Counted from the first letter of the stretch, positions 17,302 to 26,517 are shown. The stretch is DNA of 64,000 bases from JAXDBM01 sp963709485 (GCA_963709485.1 CAVPWE010000001.1:558001-622000), one strand, 5' to 3'. The notes: generated by a model from the letters alone, not told the origin. Made by a program: numbers and translations.

Positions 17302-17340
17302 TGTCAGGCTGTCATTTTTTGAAAAGGATTGGATAACGCA

Positions 17341-17439
17341 ATGATAGACCTAAAAGAACTGATCTTCCTGTTTGTTTTCATTGCCGTGATTGGAATACCG
17401 ATTATTCTTGGTGTCTGGAAGAAAAAAGAGAAAAAGTAA
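17341..17439 (+). CDS. Very small single-helix membrane protein (32 aa)
   Basis: The 32-codon frame has one hydrophobic helix (LIFLFVFIAVIGIPIILGVW) followed by a strongly basic end (KKKEKK). That layout is typical of small membrane subunits or regulators that sit beside a larger transporter. A purine-rich AAAAGGA lies about 15 bases upstream. Candidate partners nearby are the P-type ATPase or the 57-residue protein; neither link is proven. Confidence 0.45.
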   Translation: MIDLKELIFLFVFIAVIGIPIILGVWKKKEKK

Positions 17440-17512
17440 GCACGACAAATTGAAATCTTCTGCGGGGGGACTTCATTCCGAATTCTGAATCGAGTGGTTT
17501 AAGGGGGGCAGA

Positions 17513-18283
17513 TCAAAGCGCGCCGAGGATTTCATCCAGCAGGCGGGCCATCTTTTTCTGGTTCGAAAGGAAGAAAGCGGCGTGGCTGGAAAGGCCATTT
17601 CCCACCCGGATTCCGAGAATGCAGTCGTTTCTCATGCGGAACACGTCTTCATCCGTTTCATCGTCGCCGACGAAAACGGCACGGACTGAACCCGCAAGCG
17701 CCATGATCCGCATGAGCGCCTCACCCTTGTTCAGGGCTTCCGGTGGCAGAATGTTTTCGACGCACTTGCCGGCGATTCGCCGGGGGAGGGGCGCCAGGCG
17801 CTCGATGGCGCGAAGGATATCACGATGAGCCGCCTGCCGCCGTGGGGCTTTTCGATAGTGGATCGACAGTGAAGGAGCCTTGTTCTCGATCACGATCCCA
17901 CTTCGGCCGGTCGAAGGCAGAAGGCCCCGAAGCTGAGCCTCCCACGTGCGGCAGCGTTCGGCGAATTCACGTTCCCGCTCCTCCCATCCCGGGATGCCCT
18001 CCGCTCCATGGTTGCCCACGATGAAACGCGGTTCAAAGCCGAGGCGCGAACGGGCGTCCTCGCGGGCACGGCCCGTGAGGATGGCCACATCCGCCAGGCC
18101 GCACAGGCGGACCATCCTTTCGCGCACATCGCCTGTAATTCGAGTGCCGGAGGGGTCCTCGATGATCGGGGTCAGGGTTCCGTCCAGGTCGAATGTGAAA
18201 AGCGTTGTCCGGTCGGTGAAGTTCCGGAGCGCGGACAAGCCGGCGGGACTGAAAATGCAGGTCCGTCCGGTGGCGGCGGTCAT
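17513..18283 (-). CDS. otsB: Trehalose-6-phosphate phosphatase
   Basis: 256 residues of the HAD superfamily: motif I FDLDGTLTPI (about 30-39), ILTGR (motif II region), VGNHGAE (OtsB cap region), then NKGEALMRI and VFVGDDETDEDVFR (motifs III/IV). It removes phosphate from trehalose-6-phosphate in the cytoplasm. Its start overlaps the otsA stop by 4 bases. It is the last gene of the trehalose operon. Confidence 0.92.
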   Translation of the reverse strand: MTAATGRTCIFSPAGLSALRNFTDRTTLFTFDLDGTLTPIIEDPSGTRITGDVRERMVRLCGLADVAILTGRAREDARSRLGFEPRFIVGNHGAEGIPGWEEREREFAERCRTWEAQLRGLLPSTGRSGIVIENKAPSLSIHYRKAPRRQAAHRDILRAIERLAPLPRRIAGKCVENILPPEALNKGEALMRIMALAGSVRAVFVGDDETDEDVFRMRNDCILGIRVGNGLSSHAAFFLSNQKKMARLLDEILGAL

Positions 18284-20532
18284 ATTGTGCCCCCGATGCG
18301 CAGGGCCAATCTCTCCCGCTGCCGGATTCGGGCGGCGTCGAGGAGCATTCGGCCGGCCCAGCGGTAGACGTTGAAATCGCGAACGAGCGACCGCATGCTG
18401 CGCATCCGCTCCCGCTGTTCGAAATCCGGCATGGTGAGCGCCTGGAAGAGGGCCTCGGCGGTTTGTTCGATGTGGTAGGGGTTGACGATGAGCGATTCGT
18501 GCAGTTCGTGGGCGGCGCCGGTGAACTGGCTGAGGATGAGCACGCCACGCTCATCGTCCCGGGAGGCCACGAACTCTTTGGCCACCAGGTTCATTCCATC
18601 GTGCAGGCTGGTCACCATGCAGACGTTTGCCGCCCGGTAGTAACGGTTGACCGCCTCCGGCTCGTGGTGTTCCGCCTTGAGGCATATCGGCCGGTAGTCG
18701 CCCCTCGAAAAGCGCCGGTTGATGCGGTCTGCGAGACTGCGGACCTGTGATGCGAACATCTGGTAATCCTCCAGCGACGAGCGGCTCGGGGCGGCGATCT
18801 GGATAAAGGTGAACCGGCCGATCATTTCGGGATGCGTTTCGAGCATGTTCTCCACGGCACGAAAGCGCTCGAGGATTCCCTTGGTGTAATCCTGGCGGTC
18901 GACGCCCAGTCCGATCAGGCAGTCCGGCGCCAGTCCGGCCGACTGACACACCTCCCGCCGGCATTCCTCGACGGAGGGTTGCGTGTCATGCCACGGCGGC
19001 GGCCACTGAATCGAGATGGGATAGTTTTCCACCAGGGTCAGCTTGCCCTGACGGGATATCGTCGACGATTCCTGTTCGATGCGGACTTCCAGATAGCGGT
19101 CCACGGTTTCGAGAAAATTTCGGCAGTGGAGCGGGGTATGGAAGCCCATGATTGTGCTGCCGAGCATCCCCTGCAGGATCTCCTCCCGCCAGGGGCAGAT
19201 GCCGAAGGATTCCGGGTTGGGCCAGGGAATGTGCCAGAAGGTGATGATCGTCGCCTTGGGCAGGGCTTTGCGGATCATTTCCGGCAGGAGCGCAAAGTGG
19301 TAATCCTGCACCAGCACGACCGGATTGTCGCTTTCCGCTTCCACAGACACCGCGTCGGCAAAGCGCTGGTTGATTGCTTCGTACTGCCGCCAGTCACTGG
19401 AACGGAAGACCGGTCGTACGTGGGCGATGTGGCAGAGCGGCCAGAGCCCTTCGTTGGCAAAGCCGAAGTAATAACCGTCTTCTTCTTCTTTTGTGAGCCA
19501 GATGCGCCGCAGCGTGTACTCCGGATGTTCGGGCGGGATTCCGACCCGGTCGTGCGCGTCCACGGTTTCCCGGTCCGCGCTGCCGCCGCCGTGCGCGATC
19601 CAGGTTCCCGAGCAGGCCCGCATGACCGGTTCGACGGCCGTGACCAGTCCGCTCGCCGGTCTCGAAACCTCGATCCGTTCACCACTTTTGACATGGATAT
19701 AGGGTTCGCGGTTGGAAACGACGATGATCCTTTCCCCGGCAAGCTGCTGCTGCAGCAGCCGACGGAGGGAATCGGGGCTCCAGGTGATGGCGATGTCCTC
19801 CGTGAAGCGGCGTTCCGCGTCCAGCGTCCGGAAGAGGTTTCGCAGGTCGCCGGCAAGGGGCTTCAGTTCGGCGGGCGTCACCTGGGCGGCGAACGGTTTC
19901 ACGATCCCCTCGCCGCGCAGCATGGCCCGGACGCCGGCCATCCATCCTCTCCAGCTCAGGTGGGCGACGAATACCGTGATCAGGGAGATGATCACGCCCA
20001 GCACCACGAAGAACAGGATGATGTATTTGCGGGTGGCCTCGCTCCGGCGCTCGACGTAGCTCATGTCGTGCACAATCACCAGCGAACCGACCCGCACTCC
20101 TTCCCGGTCGTCGGGATTGTCCACGGGATTGTACGAGACGTGAACCGGTCCCTGTGGGAGGGGATGAATGGAAGGCGGTTTCTCTTTCGCGGGTTCGTCG
20201 GAAAGGCACTGGACGGATTTCGGAAATGTCGGGGTATGGTAGAGCAGTTTTCCGCCTCCGTTGCAGTAGCCGATGGCAAAAAGCCGCTCGTCCTTGATTA
20301 CGTTGCTGAAGAGTACATGGATTTTCCCCCTGTCGCCCCTCTCCAGGAAATCCATGAGCGGATCCTGCAGCGAATTGGCAATCAGCTTGGAGCGGATGTC
20401 CAGGTCCCGGACGAACCACTGCAGGGTAAGCTTGTCCACAAGAGGCACGACCGCATAGGCCATGAGGATCAGGGTGATCGCCAATGGGAGGATAAAGCGC
20501 AGCGTCAGGCGCAGGGAACGGAGCGATTTCAC
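18280..20532 (-). CDS. otsA: Trehalose-6-phosphate synthase with N-terminal membrane sensor module
   Basis: 750 residues against about 470 for ordinary OtsA. Residues 10-32 and about 165-190 are transmembrane helices flanking a periplasmic domain of about 130 residues, followed by a HAMP-like linker to about 245. The GT20 domain then begins at IIVVSNREPYIH and contains WIAHGGG, VLVQDYHFALLP, FWHIPWPNPE, GVDRQDYTKGILER and SLHDGMNLVAKEFVA, matching the UDP-glucose and glucose-6-phosphate sites. The enzyme is probably tethered to the inner membrane with activity tuned by the periplasmic domain; that control is an inference. It overlaps otsB by 4 bases. Confidence 0.9.
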   Translation of the reverse strand: MKSLRSLRLTLRFILPLAITLILMAYAVVPLVDKLTLQWFVRDLDIRSKLIANSLQDPLMDFLERGDRGKIHVLFSNVIKDERLFAIGYCNGGGKLLYHTPTFPKSVQCLSDEPAKEKPPSIHPLPQGPVHVSYNPVDNPDDREGVRVGSLVIVHDMSYVERRSEATRKYIILFFVVLGVIISLITVFVAHLSWRGWMAGVRAMLRGEGIVKPFAAQVTPAELKPLAGDLRNLFRTLDAERRFTEDIAITWSPDSLRRLLQQQLAGERIIVVSNREPYIHVKSGERIEVSRPASGLVTAVEPVMRACSGTWIAHGGGSADRETVDAHDRVGIPPEHPEYTLRRIWLTKEEEDGYYFGFANEGLWPLCHIAHVRPVFRSSDWRQYEAINQRFADAVSVEAESDNPVVLVQDYHFALLPEMIRKALPKATIITFWHIPWPNPESFGICPWREEILQGMLGSTIMGFHTPLHCRNFLETVDRYLEVRIEQESSTISRQGKLTLVENYPISIQWPPPWHDTQPSVEECRREVCQSAGLAPDCLIGLGVDRQDYTKGILERFRAVENMLETHPEMIGRFTFIQIAAPSRSSLEDYQMFASQVRSLADRINRRFSRGDYRPICLKAEHHEPEAVNRYYRAANVCMVTSLHDGMNLVAKEFVASRDDERGVLILSQFTGAAHELHESLIVNPYHIEQTAEALFQALTMPDFEQRERMRSMRSLVRDFNVYRWAGRMLLDAARIRQRERLALRIGGTI

Positions 20533-20541
20533 AAGTCCCTC

Positions 20542-22332
20542 CTAAAATACATGATCCCACCGTTTGCTCAGCCGTATGGCGGTATTGACCAGGCCGACCA
20601 TGCTGTAGGTCTGGACGAAGTTTCCCCACTGCTCTCCGGTGCGAACATCCAGGTGCTCGGCGATGAGCCCGTGCCGGTTGTGCCGGGAAAGCAGGTTCTC
20701 GAACAGGCTGCGGGCCTCTTCGGCCCGCCCTAGCGCCGCGAGGGCGTAGATATACCAGTAGGTGCAGACAACGAAGGCGTTCACGGGTGCGCCGAAATCG
20801 TCCGGGTCGATGTAACGGAAGATGTAGTCTCCCTTGCGCAGATCCTTTTCGATGGCGGAGACGGTGGAGGCAAAGCGGGGATCGTCCACCGCGAGGAACC
20901 CCACATCGTGCATCAGCAGCAGGCTGGCATCCAGCGCCTCTCCGCCGAAGGAGGCGGCGAAGGCCTTTCTCCGGCCGTTCCATGCCTGCGCACAGATGAC
21001 GGCGTGAATCCGGGCCGCCTGGCCTGCCCAGTGGCGGGAACGGTCTTCGAGGCCGAGGCTGGCCGCGATGCGGGAGAGGCGGTCGCAGGCCGCCCAGCAC
21101 ATGATGCTGGAGAAGGTGTGCACCCTGCGGGTCCCGCGCAATTCCCACAGCCCGGCGTCCGGTTGGTCGTGCACCCGGACAGCGGCTTCACCCAGCGGTT
21201 CAAGGCGATGAAACAGGGCCCGGTCTCCGCGGTGCATCAGCCGGCGGTCGAAAAAGGCGTGTGTCATGGCCAGGATGGCGGAACCGTACACATCGTGCTG
21301 CTGCATTTTGTAGGCCTCGTTGCCCACCCGGACCGGCCCCATCCCGCGGTAACCGGAGAGGGTCCCGACCTCCCTCTCCTCCAGCCGCGCGCGGCCGTCG
21401 ATGCCGTAAACCGGCTGGATCATCCCGTCCGTCGCTGCCGCGGCCACGTTGACCAGGAAGCCGATGTAACGCTCCATGGTGTGGGTCGTGCCCAGCCGGT
21501 TCAGGGCGTTCACCACGAAATAGGCGTCCCGGACCCAGCAGTAGCGGTAATCCCAGTTCCGTGTGGAATCCGGCGCCTCCGGAACAGACGTGGTCATGGC
21601 GGCGATGATCGCGCCGGTGTCGTCGAAGGCGTTGAGTTTCAGGGTGATGGCGGCCCGAATGACCTCGTCCTGCCACTCGAAGGGAATGCCCAGGTCGCGC
21701 ACCCATACACGCCAGAAGTCGAGCGTTTCGCACCGGAATCGGCGGGCCAGTTCCCCGATCGCCTCGGGAATCGTCTCGTCGGGGCCGAAGATCAGGTTCA
21801 CGCGGTCTTCGAGCAGAAAGGGGATTTCCTGGAGGATGGTGGTAATGGACGCATCGGTCGTGAGCCTCAAAACCCAGTCGGGGGACACATAACGGATATG
21901 ATGGCTCCCGCAGGTGGTGCCGCAGCATTCCCGCCCGTAATCGAAGGCCGGACGAACGCGGATGCGGATTCTCGGGCTTCCCTGAAGGCGGCGCACCTGA
22001 CGGATCAGCATCATCGGGGTGAACATCCGGCCGTACTGGCGGAAGCGGGGGGCAAAATCGGTAATTTCGATCCTGCCGCCGTGTGCGTCGGTCATGCGTG
22101 TCGTCAGCACGGCGGTGTTGGGAAGATAGGATTGCTCGGTGTCGACCCGATCCGCCAGTTCGATGACGCAATAGCCCATTCCGTCGCCCTGGGCATGCTC
22201 CTGCAGCAATGAACAGAACGCAGGGTCGCCGTCGAAGCGGGGAATGCAGCACCAGACGATCTCCGCCATGGAGTCGATCAGGGCGCCGATTCTACAATTG
22301 CCGATCAGGGCAAGATCCAGAGAGCTGTTCAT
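20542..22332 (-). CDS. Glycoside hydrolase family 15 protein (glucoamylase/trehalase type)
   Basis: 596 residues. An N-terminal trehalase-like beta-sandwich (LIGNCRIGALIDSMAEIVWC, PRFDGDPAFC) is followed by the (alpha/alpha)6 GH15 barrel with RNWDYRYCWVRDAYF, the GMIQPVYGIDG region and HTFSSIMCW. No signal peptide, so cytoplasmic. Bacterial GH15 enzymes act on trehalose or on alpha-glucans. Lying 9 bases upstream of otsA, it probably breaks down trehalose or recycles glucans to feed the pathway; exact specificity is unknown. Confidence 0.88.
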   Translation of the reverse strand: MNSSLDLALIGNCRIGALIDSMAEIVWCCIPRFDGDPAFCSLLQEHAQGDGMGYCVIELADRVDTEQSYLPNTAVLTTRMTDAHGGRIEITDFAPRFRQYGRMFTPMMLIRQVRRLQGSPRIRIRVRPAFDYGRECCGTTCGSHHIRYVSPDWVLRLTTDASITTILQEIPFLLEDRVNLIFGPDETIPEAIGELARRFRCETLDFWRVWVRDLGIPFEWQDEVIRAAITLKLNAFDDTGAIIAAMTTSVPEAPDSTRNWDYRYCWVRDAYFVVNALNRLGTTHTMERYIGFLVNVAAAATDGMIQPVYGIDGRARLEEREVGTLSGYRGMGPVRVGNEAYKMQQHDVYGSAILAMTHAFFDRRLMHRGDRALFHRLEPLGEAAVRVHDQPDAGLWELRGTRRVHTFSSIMCWAACDRLSRIAASLGLEDRSRHWAGQAARIHAVICAQAWNGRRKAFAASFGGEALDASLLLMHDVGFLAVDDPRFASTVSAIEKDLRKGDYIFRYIDPDDFGAPVNAFVVCTYWYIYALAALGRAEEARSLFENLLSRHNRHGLIAEHLDVRTGEQWGNFVQTYSMVGLVNTAIRLSKRWDHVF

Positions 22333-22571
22333 TCTTCAGTTCCTTTGCTTCATCGTCTTGCAAAGCTCACGGGCAGTCCTTTCTTATTCCTGTCGATCGG
22401 GATTCCCGCTGCCTGCATAACCCAGACGATTATATCAGAATAACGTACGGAGGGGCAGTCGGTTTTGAATGATCAATTACCTGGGATGGTTCCGGGAAGA
22501 TATGCATATGCTGCAATGGAACCATCCCTCGTTTCTCTATTCGGTTTCCTCTTGCTTCTTACGATGCTGTC

Positions 22572-23015
22572 TCATGTCTCTAAAACATCCGGCCTGATCA
22601 GCAGTACCGGCACATGGGCATCGTGAAGAACCTTCAAAGCCACACTTCCAAACATGACACGCTTTACCCCTTTGTATCCGTGTGTGGCTATTACGATCAG
22701 ATCGACATGGTTGTCTTTTGCATAATCAATGATTGTATGTGCTGTTTCGCCTTCCAGCACCGCTACGTTGACTGTCATCCCCTCCGAACTTAACAGGGAC
22801 TGCTGCTCTGCGAGATACTTTTTCTTCGCCGCCATTTGATTGTCTTTAAGTGAAATGAAATCAAATCCTTCCGCGACCCAAACGGAAGGAACTTCCACAA
22901 CGTTTAAAAGAATTACCTCACCGACAACGCCTCCCCTTGACAGGTTTCTCACCTCGGGAAAAACACACTCGGCAAGCTTTGAACCGTCAAGGGGAACAAG
23001 AACCTTTTGATACAT
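22572..23015 (-). CDS. Universal stress protein, UspA family
   Basis: 147 residues from the ATG at 23015, preferred over the GTG at 23024 because GGGGG lies at proper spacing. N-terminal strand KVLVPLDGS, HVDLIVIATHGYKG and GSVALKVLHDAHVPVLLIRP show the Usp fold with the ATP-type glycine loop. It usually binds ATP and acts in stress survival. It lies 27 bases downstream of the marR gene on the same strand and is probably co-transcribed. Confidence 0.9.
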   Translation of the reverse strand: MYQKVLVPLDGSKLAECVFPEVRNLSRGGVVGEVILLNVVEVPSVWVAEGFDFISLKDNQMAAKKKYLAEQQSLLSSEGMTVNVAVLEGETAHTIIDYAKDNHVDLIVIATHGYKGVKRVMFGSVALKVLHDAHVPVLLIRPDVLET

Positions 23016-23042
23016 CCTAAACACCCCCTTTCTCGTGGTCGA

Positions 23043-23657
23043 TTAGAAGTTCTTTTTTTGCACGACAACTTTGTTTCCCTTCAACGTCTTCCTATGTGAC
23101 GTTCTTTCCTCTTTGCCCGGCAAATTTAGCTCCGGTGAAAGGACCAGCCGTGGCGGAAGCTCCTGTGCCCCGAGAATATTTACCAGTAACCGAAGACCGG
23201 TTGAGATCTCTTGCAGTTTCACAATTGTTAAATCCTCCAGACCGGACACCAGTAAGTCCTGGTGAACTTTTGGCGCTTTTGTCACCAGTGCATTGCCCGC
23301 ATCCGTCAGTTCCACATGAACGACCCTTCGGTCGCCGGAAGCTCGGATCCGGTTGATCAGTCCCTGCAATTCGAGACGATTGAGTATCCCTACGACAGTC
23401 GCCGGATGAAGATACATGTGAAGCGCAAGATCGGATACCCTGACCGGGGATAATGCCGCAATCGTCTTGATTGCCCATAGTTGAGGCCCTGTAAGACCCG
23501 TCTTTCGTTTTGCCCTTTTGGACTGTTCATTGATGACCTGGAAAACACGCCTAATGTTATCGATGATTTCCGATACGAAGACTGATTTTCTTGCCATATG
23601 CCCAACTTTCATCCCGATCCGGTTCGGATGGTAAATTTCATCATGCATCCGCACCAT
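23043..23657 (-). CDS. MarR-family transcriptional regulator
   Basis: 204 residues from the ATG at 23657, which has GAGG six bases upstream; a TTG at 23678 would add seven residues with no ribosome site. The winged helix runs about 35-125 (KTGLTGPQLWAIKTIA, RVSDLALHMYLHPATVVGIL and RASGDRRVVHVELTDAG). The C-terminal 50 residues are longer than usual for MarR and basic. A perfect palindrome overlaps its predicted -10 box, suggesting autoregulation. It probably controls itself, the downstream uspA, and possibly the divergent antiporter operon. Confidence 0.88.
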   Translation of the reverse strand: MVRMHDEIYHPNRIGMKVGHMARKSVFVSEIIDNIRRVFQVINEQSKRAKRKTGLTGPQLWAIKTIAALSPVRVSDLALHMYLHPATVVGILNRLELQGLINRIRASGDRRVVHVELTDAGNALVTKAPKVHQDLLVSGLEDLTIVKLQEISTGLRLLVNILGAQELPPRLVLSPELNLPGKEERTSHRKTLKGNKVVVQKKNF

Positions 23658-23735
23658 CGTTTCCTCTGCGTGGGTCAAATTATCTTTTCATTTTATTTCT
23701 CCTCCTGACGGAGTCATTTCGATCGTTTCTCTGTC

Positions 23736-23767
23736 ATTAGTATACTAATCATTTCTGTAGAAATCAA
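23736..23767 (-). promoter_or_regulatory. marR promoter with overlapping palindromic operator
   Basis: On the minus strand, TTGATT (23767-23762), a 17-base spacer and TATACT (23744-23739) form a sigma70-type promoter. The 14-bp perfect palindrome ATTAGTATACTAAT (23736-23749) covers the -10 box, the size and placement expected for a MarR operator. Confidence 0.65.
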
Positions 23768-23797
23768 TTGACAAATTACAGCAATGTCGAATATTCT
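23768..23797 (+). promoter_or_regulatory. Candidate promoter for the antiporter operon
   Basis: TTGACA at 23768-23773 and TATTCT at 23792-23797 with an 18-base spacer, about 190 bases before the first gene. It abuts the marR -35 box back to back, so one regulator could affect both directions. Confidence 0.45.
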
Positions 23798-23987
23798 ATA
23801 CTTGCTGAATGACGATGTGGCCCGCTGCAGATGAAATGTAAAAAACATTCAGCATGCTGCAACCTGCTCATAAAATGTGTCATTTCAATCCACCCGCACG
23901 TGCACAGTATAATCGTTGAAATGGCGGCGAATCGCGCGCAAAGAAAGTAAAACAAGGTCTATTTTCGATTAGATGAAGGAGGAAATC

Positions 23988-24683
23988 ATGAAGACCAACA
24001 TTTTTGTCAGTCTTCTGGTAACGGCCGTTCTCATTGCCATTGCCGGAATCGGCGCCTATTTCATTTTGCCCGGACTCATCCGGGAAAACACATCTGATCT
24101 GAATTTACAGATGAAACAGGCAAATGAACGTCTGCAGAAAATAGAGGGATATATCGCTGTCTCGGAACAGGCGAGCAAGGAAGGCCAGTTGAAAATCGGT
24201 GCAGATGCCCAAACGATTGTAAATATGATGAACCAGCAAATTTCGCGCATCGATGCCTTGAGCGTCAAGACAAAGGGAGACATAAAACGAATCGACGATG
24301 AGATGACCGGGCAGAAAAACCGAATCGAAAAAGGCCTCAAGCAACAGGAAGAAACTGCAAAAAAAATCGACGATGCGACAAAGTCCCTCGTTCAGACCAC
24401 TCAATTTCGAGGAATATTGGCGAATATCAAAAGGCAGATTCTGAAAGTTCGTCTGGAAATCAGCGACAAGAATATCGGCAACGCCAAGAATGAATTGAAT
24501 CTGATCGATGCGCGGTTCGACAAGGCGTCGGCCCTGGCTTCCGCTCAGGAAAAAACAACCCTGAAGGAATTGCATCAAATGCTGCGGAAGATCAGGGCGG
24601 ATCTGGATACGAATCTCGCCTCGGCAGCCAATCGTCTGGATCTCTTGTGGCACGAATTGGAGAAACTACCGGAGATGCCGTGA
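23988..24683 (+). CDS. Membrane-anchored coiled-coil protein, unknown function
   Basis: 231 residues from the ATG at 23988, chosen because AAGGAGG lies 4-5 bases upstream; the ATG at 23973 would lie before that site. One N-terminal transmembrane helix (VSLLVTAVLIAIAGIGAYFI) is followed by a long charged helical region (about 35-225) with heptad-like spacing, predicted coiled coil outside the membrane. Its stop overlaps the antiporter start (TGATG), so the two are coupled. It may be an accessory or scaffold subunit of the transporter. Confidence 0.6.
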   Translation: MKTNIFVSLLVTAVLIAIAGIGAYFILPGLIRENTSDLNLQMKQANERLQKIEGYIAVSEQASKEGQLKIGADAQTIVNMMNQQISRIDALSVKTKGDIKRIDDEMTGQKNRIEKGLKQQEETAKKIDDATKSLVQTTQFRGILANIKRQILKVRLEISDKNIGNAKNELNLIDARFDKASALASAQEKTTLKELHQMLRKIRADLDTNLASAANRLDLLWHELEKLPEMP

Positions 24684-25873
24684 TGGATGTTCCGCTTCTG
24701 TTTTTTATTGTCGGCGGCATCATCCTCGTCGGTTTCCTGGGTGACTATGTTTACGACAAGATCAAGGTTCCCGACGTGCTGGTTCTTCTCGGAATCGGCA
24801 TTCTTCTCGGGCCTGTGTTCGGAATGGTCGATCACCAGCGGCTTGCCGAGTTTGCCGAGTATTTCGGGACCTTCACCCTCATCGTGATCCTGTTTGAAGG
24901 GGGCATGGACGTCAAAATCAGCATGCTGCTGCGGGAACTCGGAAACGCGACGATTCTGGCCGCCATTTCGTTCGCTTCCACGACCGGCGCCATCACGGCT
25001 TTTCTCTTTTACGTCCAGGGCTGGCAATTCTTCCCAAGCATAATGATGGCCAGCGTTCTGGGCTGCACCAGTGCGGCCATCGTCCTCCCCATTGTCGCGA
25101 AAATGTCCCTGAAGGATGAAACCAGAACCGTCCTCGGCGTCGAATCGGCCATGAGCGATGTTCTGGCTGTCGTTTTGGTGATTTCCCTGATTGAATTCAC
25201 CAAACTTGAAAGCATCGGAATCGAGAAGCCGCTGCGGGCGATCGCCAGCTCATTTTCCGTTGCCATCGTCGCGGGGACGGCCTTCGGGTTGTTCTGGTAC
25301 AAGGTGTTGAATGTCCTGGGAGAACGAAAATATTCCTACATGGTCACGCTTGGCGCCATGCTGATTGTTGTCGCGGCGGTTGATTTTCTGGGCGGAAGCG
25401 GTCCCATCGCGGTTCTCATCTTCGGGATCATTCTCGGCAACTGCGGCGACATCCCCTTTATTCGGGGTTCCGGCAAGTGCGGCCTGATCGACGAAACGAT
25501 CAAGTTCTTTCACGGCGAGGTCACTTTTTTCATTCGAACCTTCTTCTTTGTGTATCTGGGAATGATGATCACATCCGCGGTCTTGTCGCCTCGACACATT
25601 GCCGTCAGCCTCGCCTTCCTGTGCATCATCGTTCTTACGCGGTTCGTGAGCGTCGAGTTCATGGTTCGAAGTTCCGGAAAAGGAAGAGAGGAGAAGAGCG
25701 CCTTTTTCTACATGCTTCCCCGCGGTCTGGCGACGGCTGTCCTGGCTTCGCTCCCGGTGGCCGCAGGCGTGGAAGGTTCCGAGAATTTTATCGTCTACGC
25801 CGTCAGTGTCATCGTTTTAACGAATATCATCATGACGTTCGGCGTACTGAGCATGGAACGGAAAAATACATGA
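24683..25873 (+). CDS. Monovalent cation/proton antiporter (CPA family)
   Basis: 396 residues from the ATG in the TGATG overlap. About 12 hydrophobic segments form the Na+/H+ exchanger fold: VPDVLVLLGIGILLGP, LIVILFEGGMDV, then the SVLGCTSAAIVLPIV and GVESAMSDVLAVVL helices that place the conserved acidic residue, and YMLPRGLATAVLASLP with the conserved Arg. There is no C-terminal TrkA-N domain, unlike KefB/C. It probably exchanges Na+ or K+ for H+. It lies in a tight operon with coupled genes on both sides. Confidence 0.88.
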   Translation: MDVPLLFFIVGGIILVGFLGDYVYDKIKVPDVLVLLGIGILLGPVFGMVDHQRLAEFAEYFGTFTLIVILFEGGMDVKISMLLRELGNATILAAISFASTTGAITAFLFYVQGWQFFPSIMMASVLGCTSAAIVLPIVAKMSLKDETRTVLGVESAMSDVLAVVLVISLIEFTKLESIGIEKPLRAIASSFSVAIVAGTAFGLFWYKVLNVLGERKYSYMVTLGAMLIVVAAVDFLGGSGPIAVLIFGIILGNCGDIPFIRGSGKCGLIDETIKFFHGEVTFFIRTFFFVYLGMMITSAVLSPRHIAVSLAFLCIIVLTRFVSVEFMVRSSGKGREEKSAFFYMLPRGLATAVLASLPVAAGVEGSENFIVYAVSVIVLTNIIMTFGVLSMERKNT

Positions 25874-26313
25874 AGCGGGACCATTTGATCATTGCAAGTG
25901 TCATAATTTGTTCCATATTCCTGTTCGTCTTCAATTTGGGAGGGCACGGAAAAGCAGCCTCCGTAAATGAACGGGTTGCTTACCTGATCGGCAAATGGAA
26001 AGGAGCATGCTCTTTCAGTATTGACGCCAGTGGCTTCGTGCCGATGAAGGAATCCTTGGTTCTTCATGTGTTTGAGCAGATTGACAGAGACTTTATCGGA
26101 TATATTGAGGGCTTCACGGATGGCATTCCATATCGGATGGAGCTGTCGGGTGCAGTTGACGCGCGGGATAGAAACATATTTGCGATCGATAAGAGAGGAA
26201 CGATTTATACCGGATATTTTGTTACCAGCCACAGAATGATGCTGTACAGCTTTGAAAACAGGGGTAACCCCAGAATAATTCAATACAAACTGAGGAAATA
26301 TTCCGATATTTAA
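25870..26313 (+). CDS. Secreted or membrane-anchored small protein, unknown
   Basis: 147 residues from the ATG at 25870 (ATGA overlap with the antiporter stop). An N-terminal hydrophobic stretch (LIIASVIICSIFLFVFNLGG) looks like an uncleaved signal or anchor. The rest is predicted beta-rich (LIGKWKGACSFSIDASGFV; DRDFIGYIEGF; RGTIYTGYFV), recalling small lipocalin-like beta-sheet proteins. This is only resemblance in pattern. Coupling suggests an envelope partner of the antiporter. Confidence 0.55.
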   Translation: MKRDHLIIASVIICSIFLFVFNLGGHGKAASVNERVAYLIGKWKGACSFSIDASGFVPMKESLVLHVFEQIDRDFIGYIEGFTDGIPYRMELSGAVDARDRNIFAIDKRGTIYTGYFVTSHRMMLYSFENRGNPRIIQYKLRKYSDI

Positions 26314-26517
26314 AGGAAAAGTCAGTCCAAACCGTGTGGGGGATCAGCATTATATTTTTTACAGATTTTATCGAAATGAATCAGATAAGATATCGTCGTT
26401 TTGCATCTTGGGCAGGGCTTTTGTCATAAGGTTTCATGAGAGCGGTCACCTCAGACTTATACAAAAGCCCTGCTCATTTAATATTACCCATCGTCGGGGC
26501 TGGTCCGGGAAGAAGCC

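Noticed and set aside
18832..20733. Plus-strand open frame of 633 codons
   Set aside because: It is antisense to otsA, which has all GT20 motifs.
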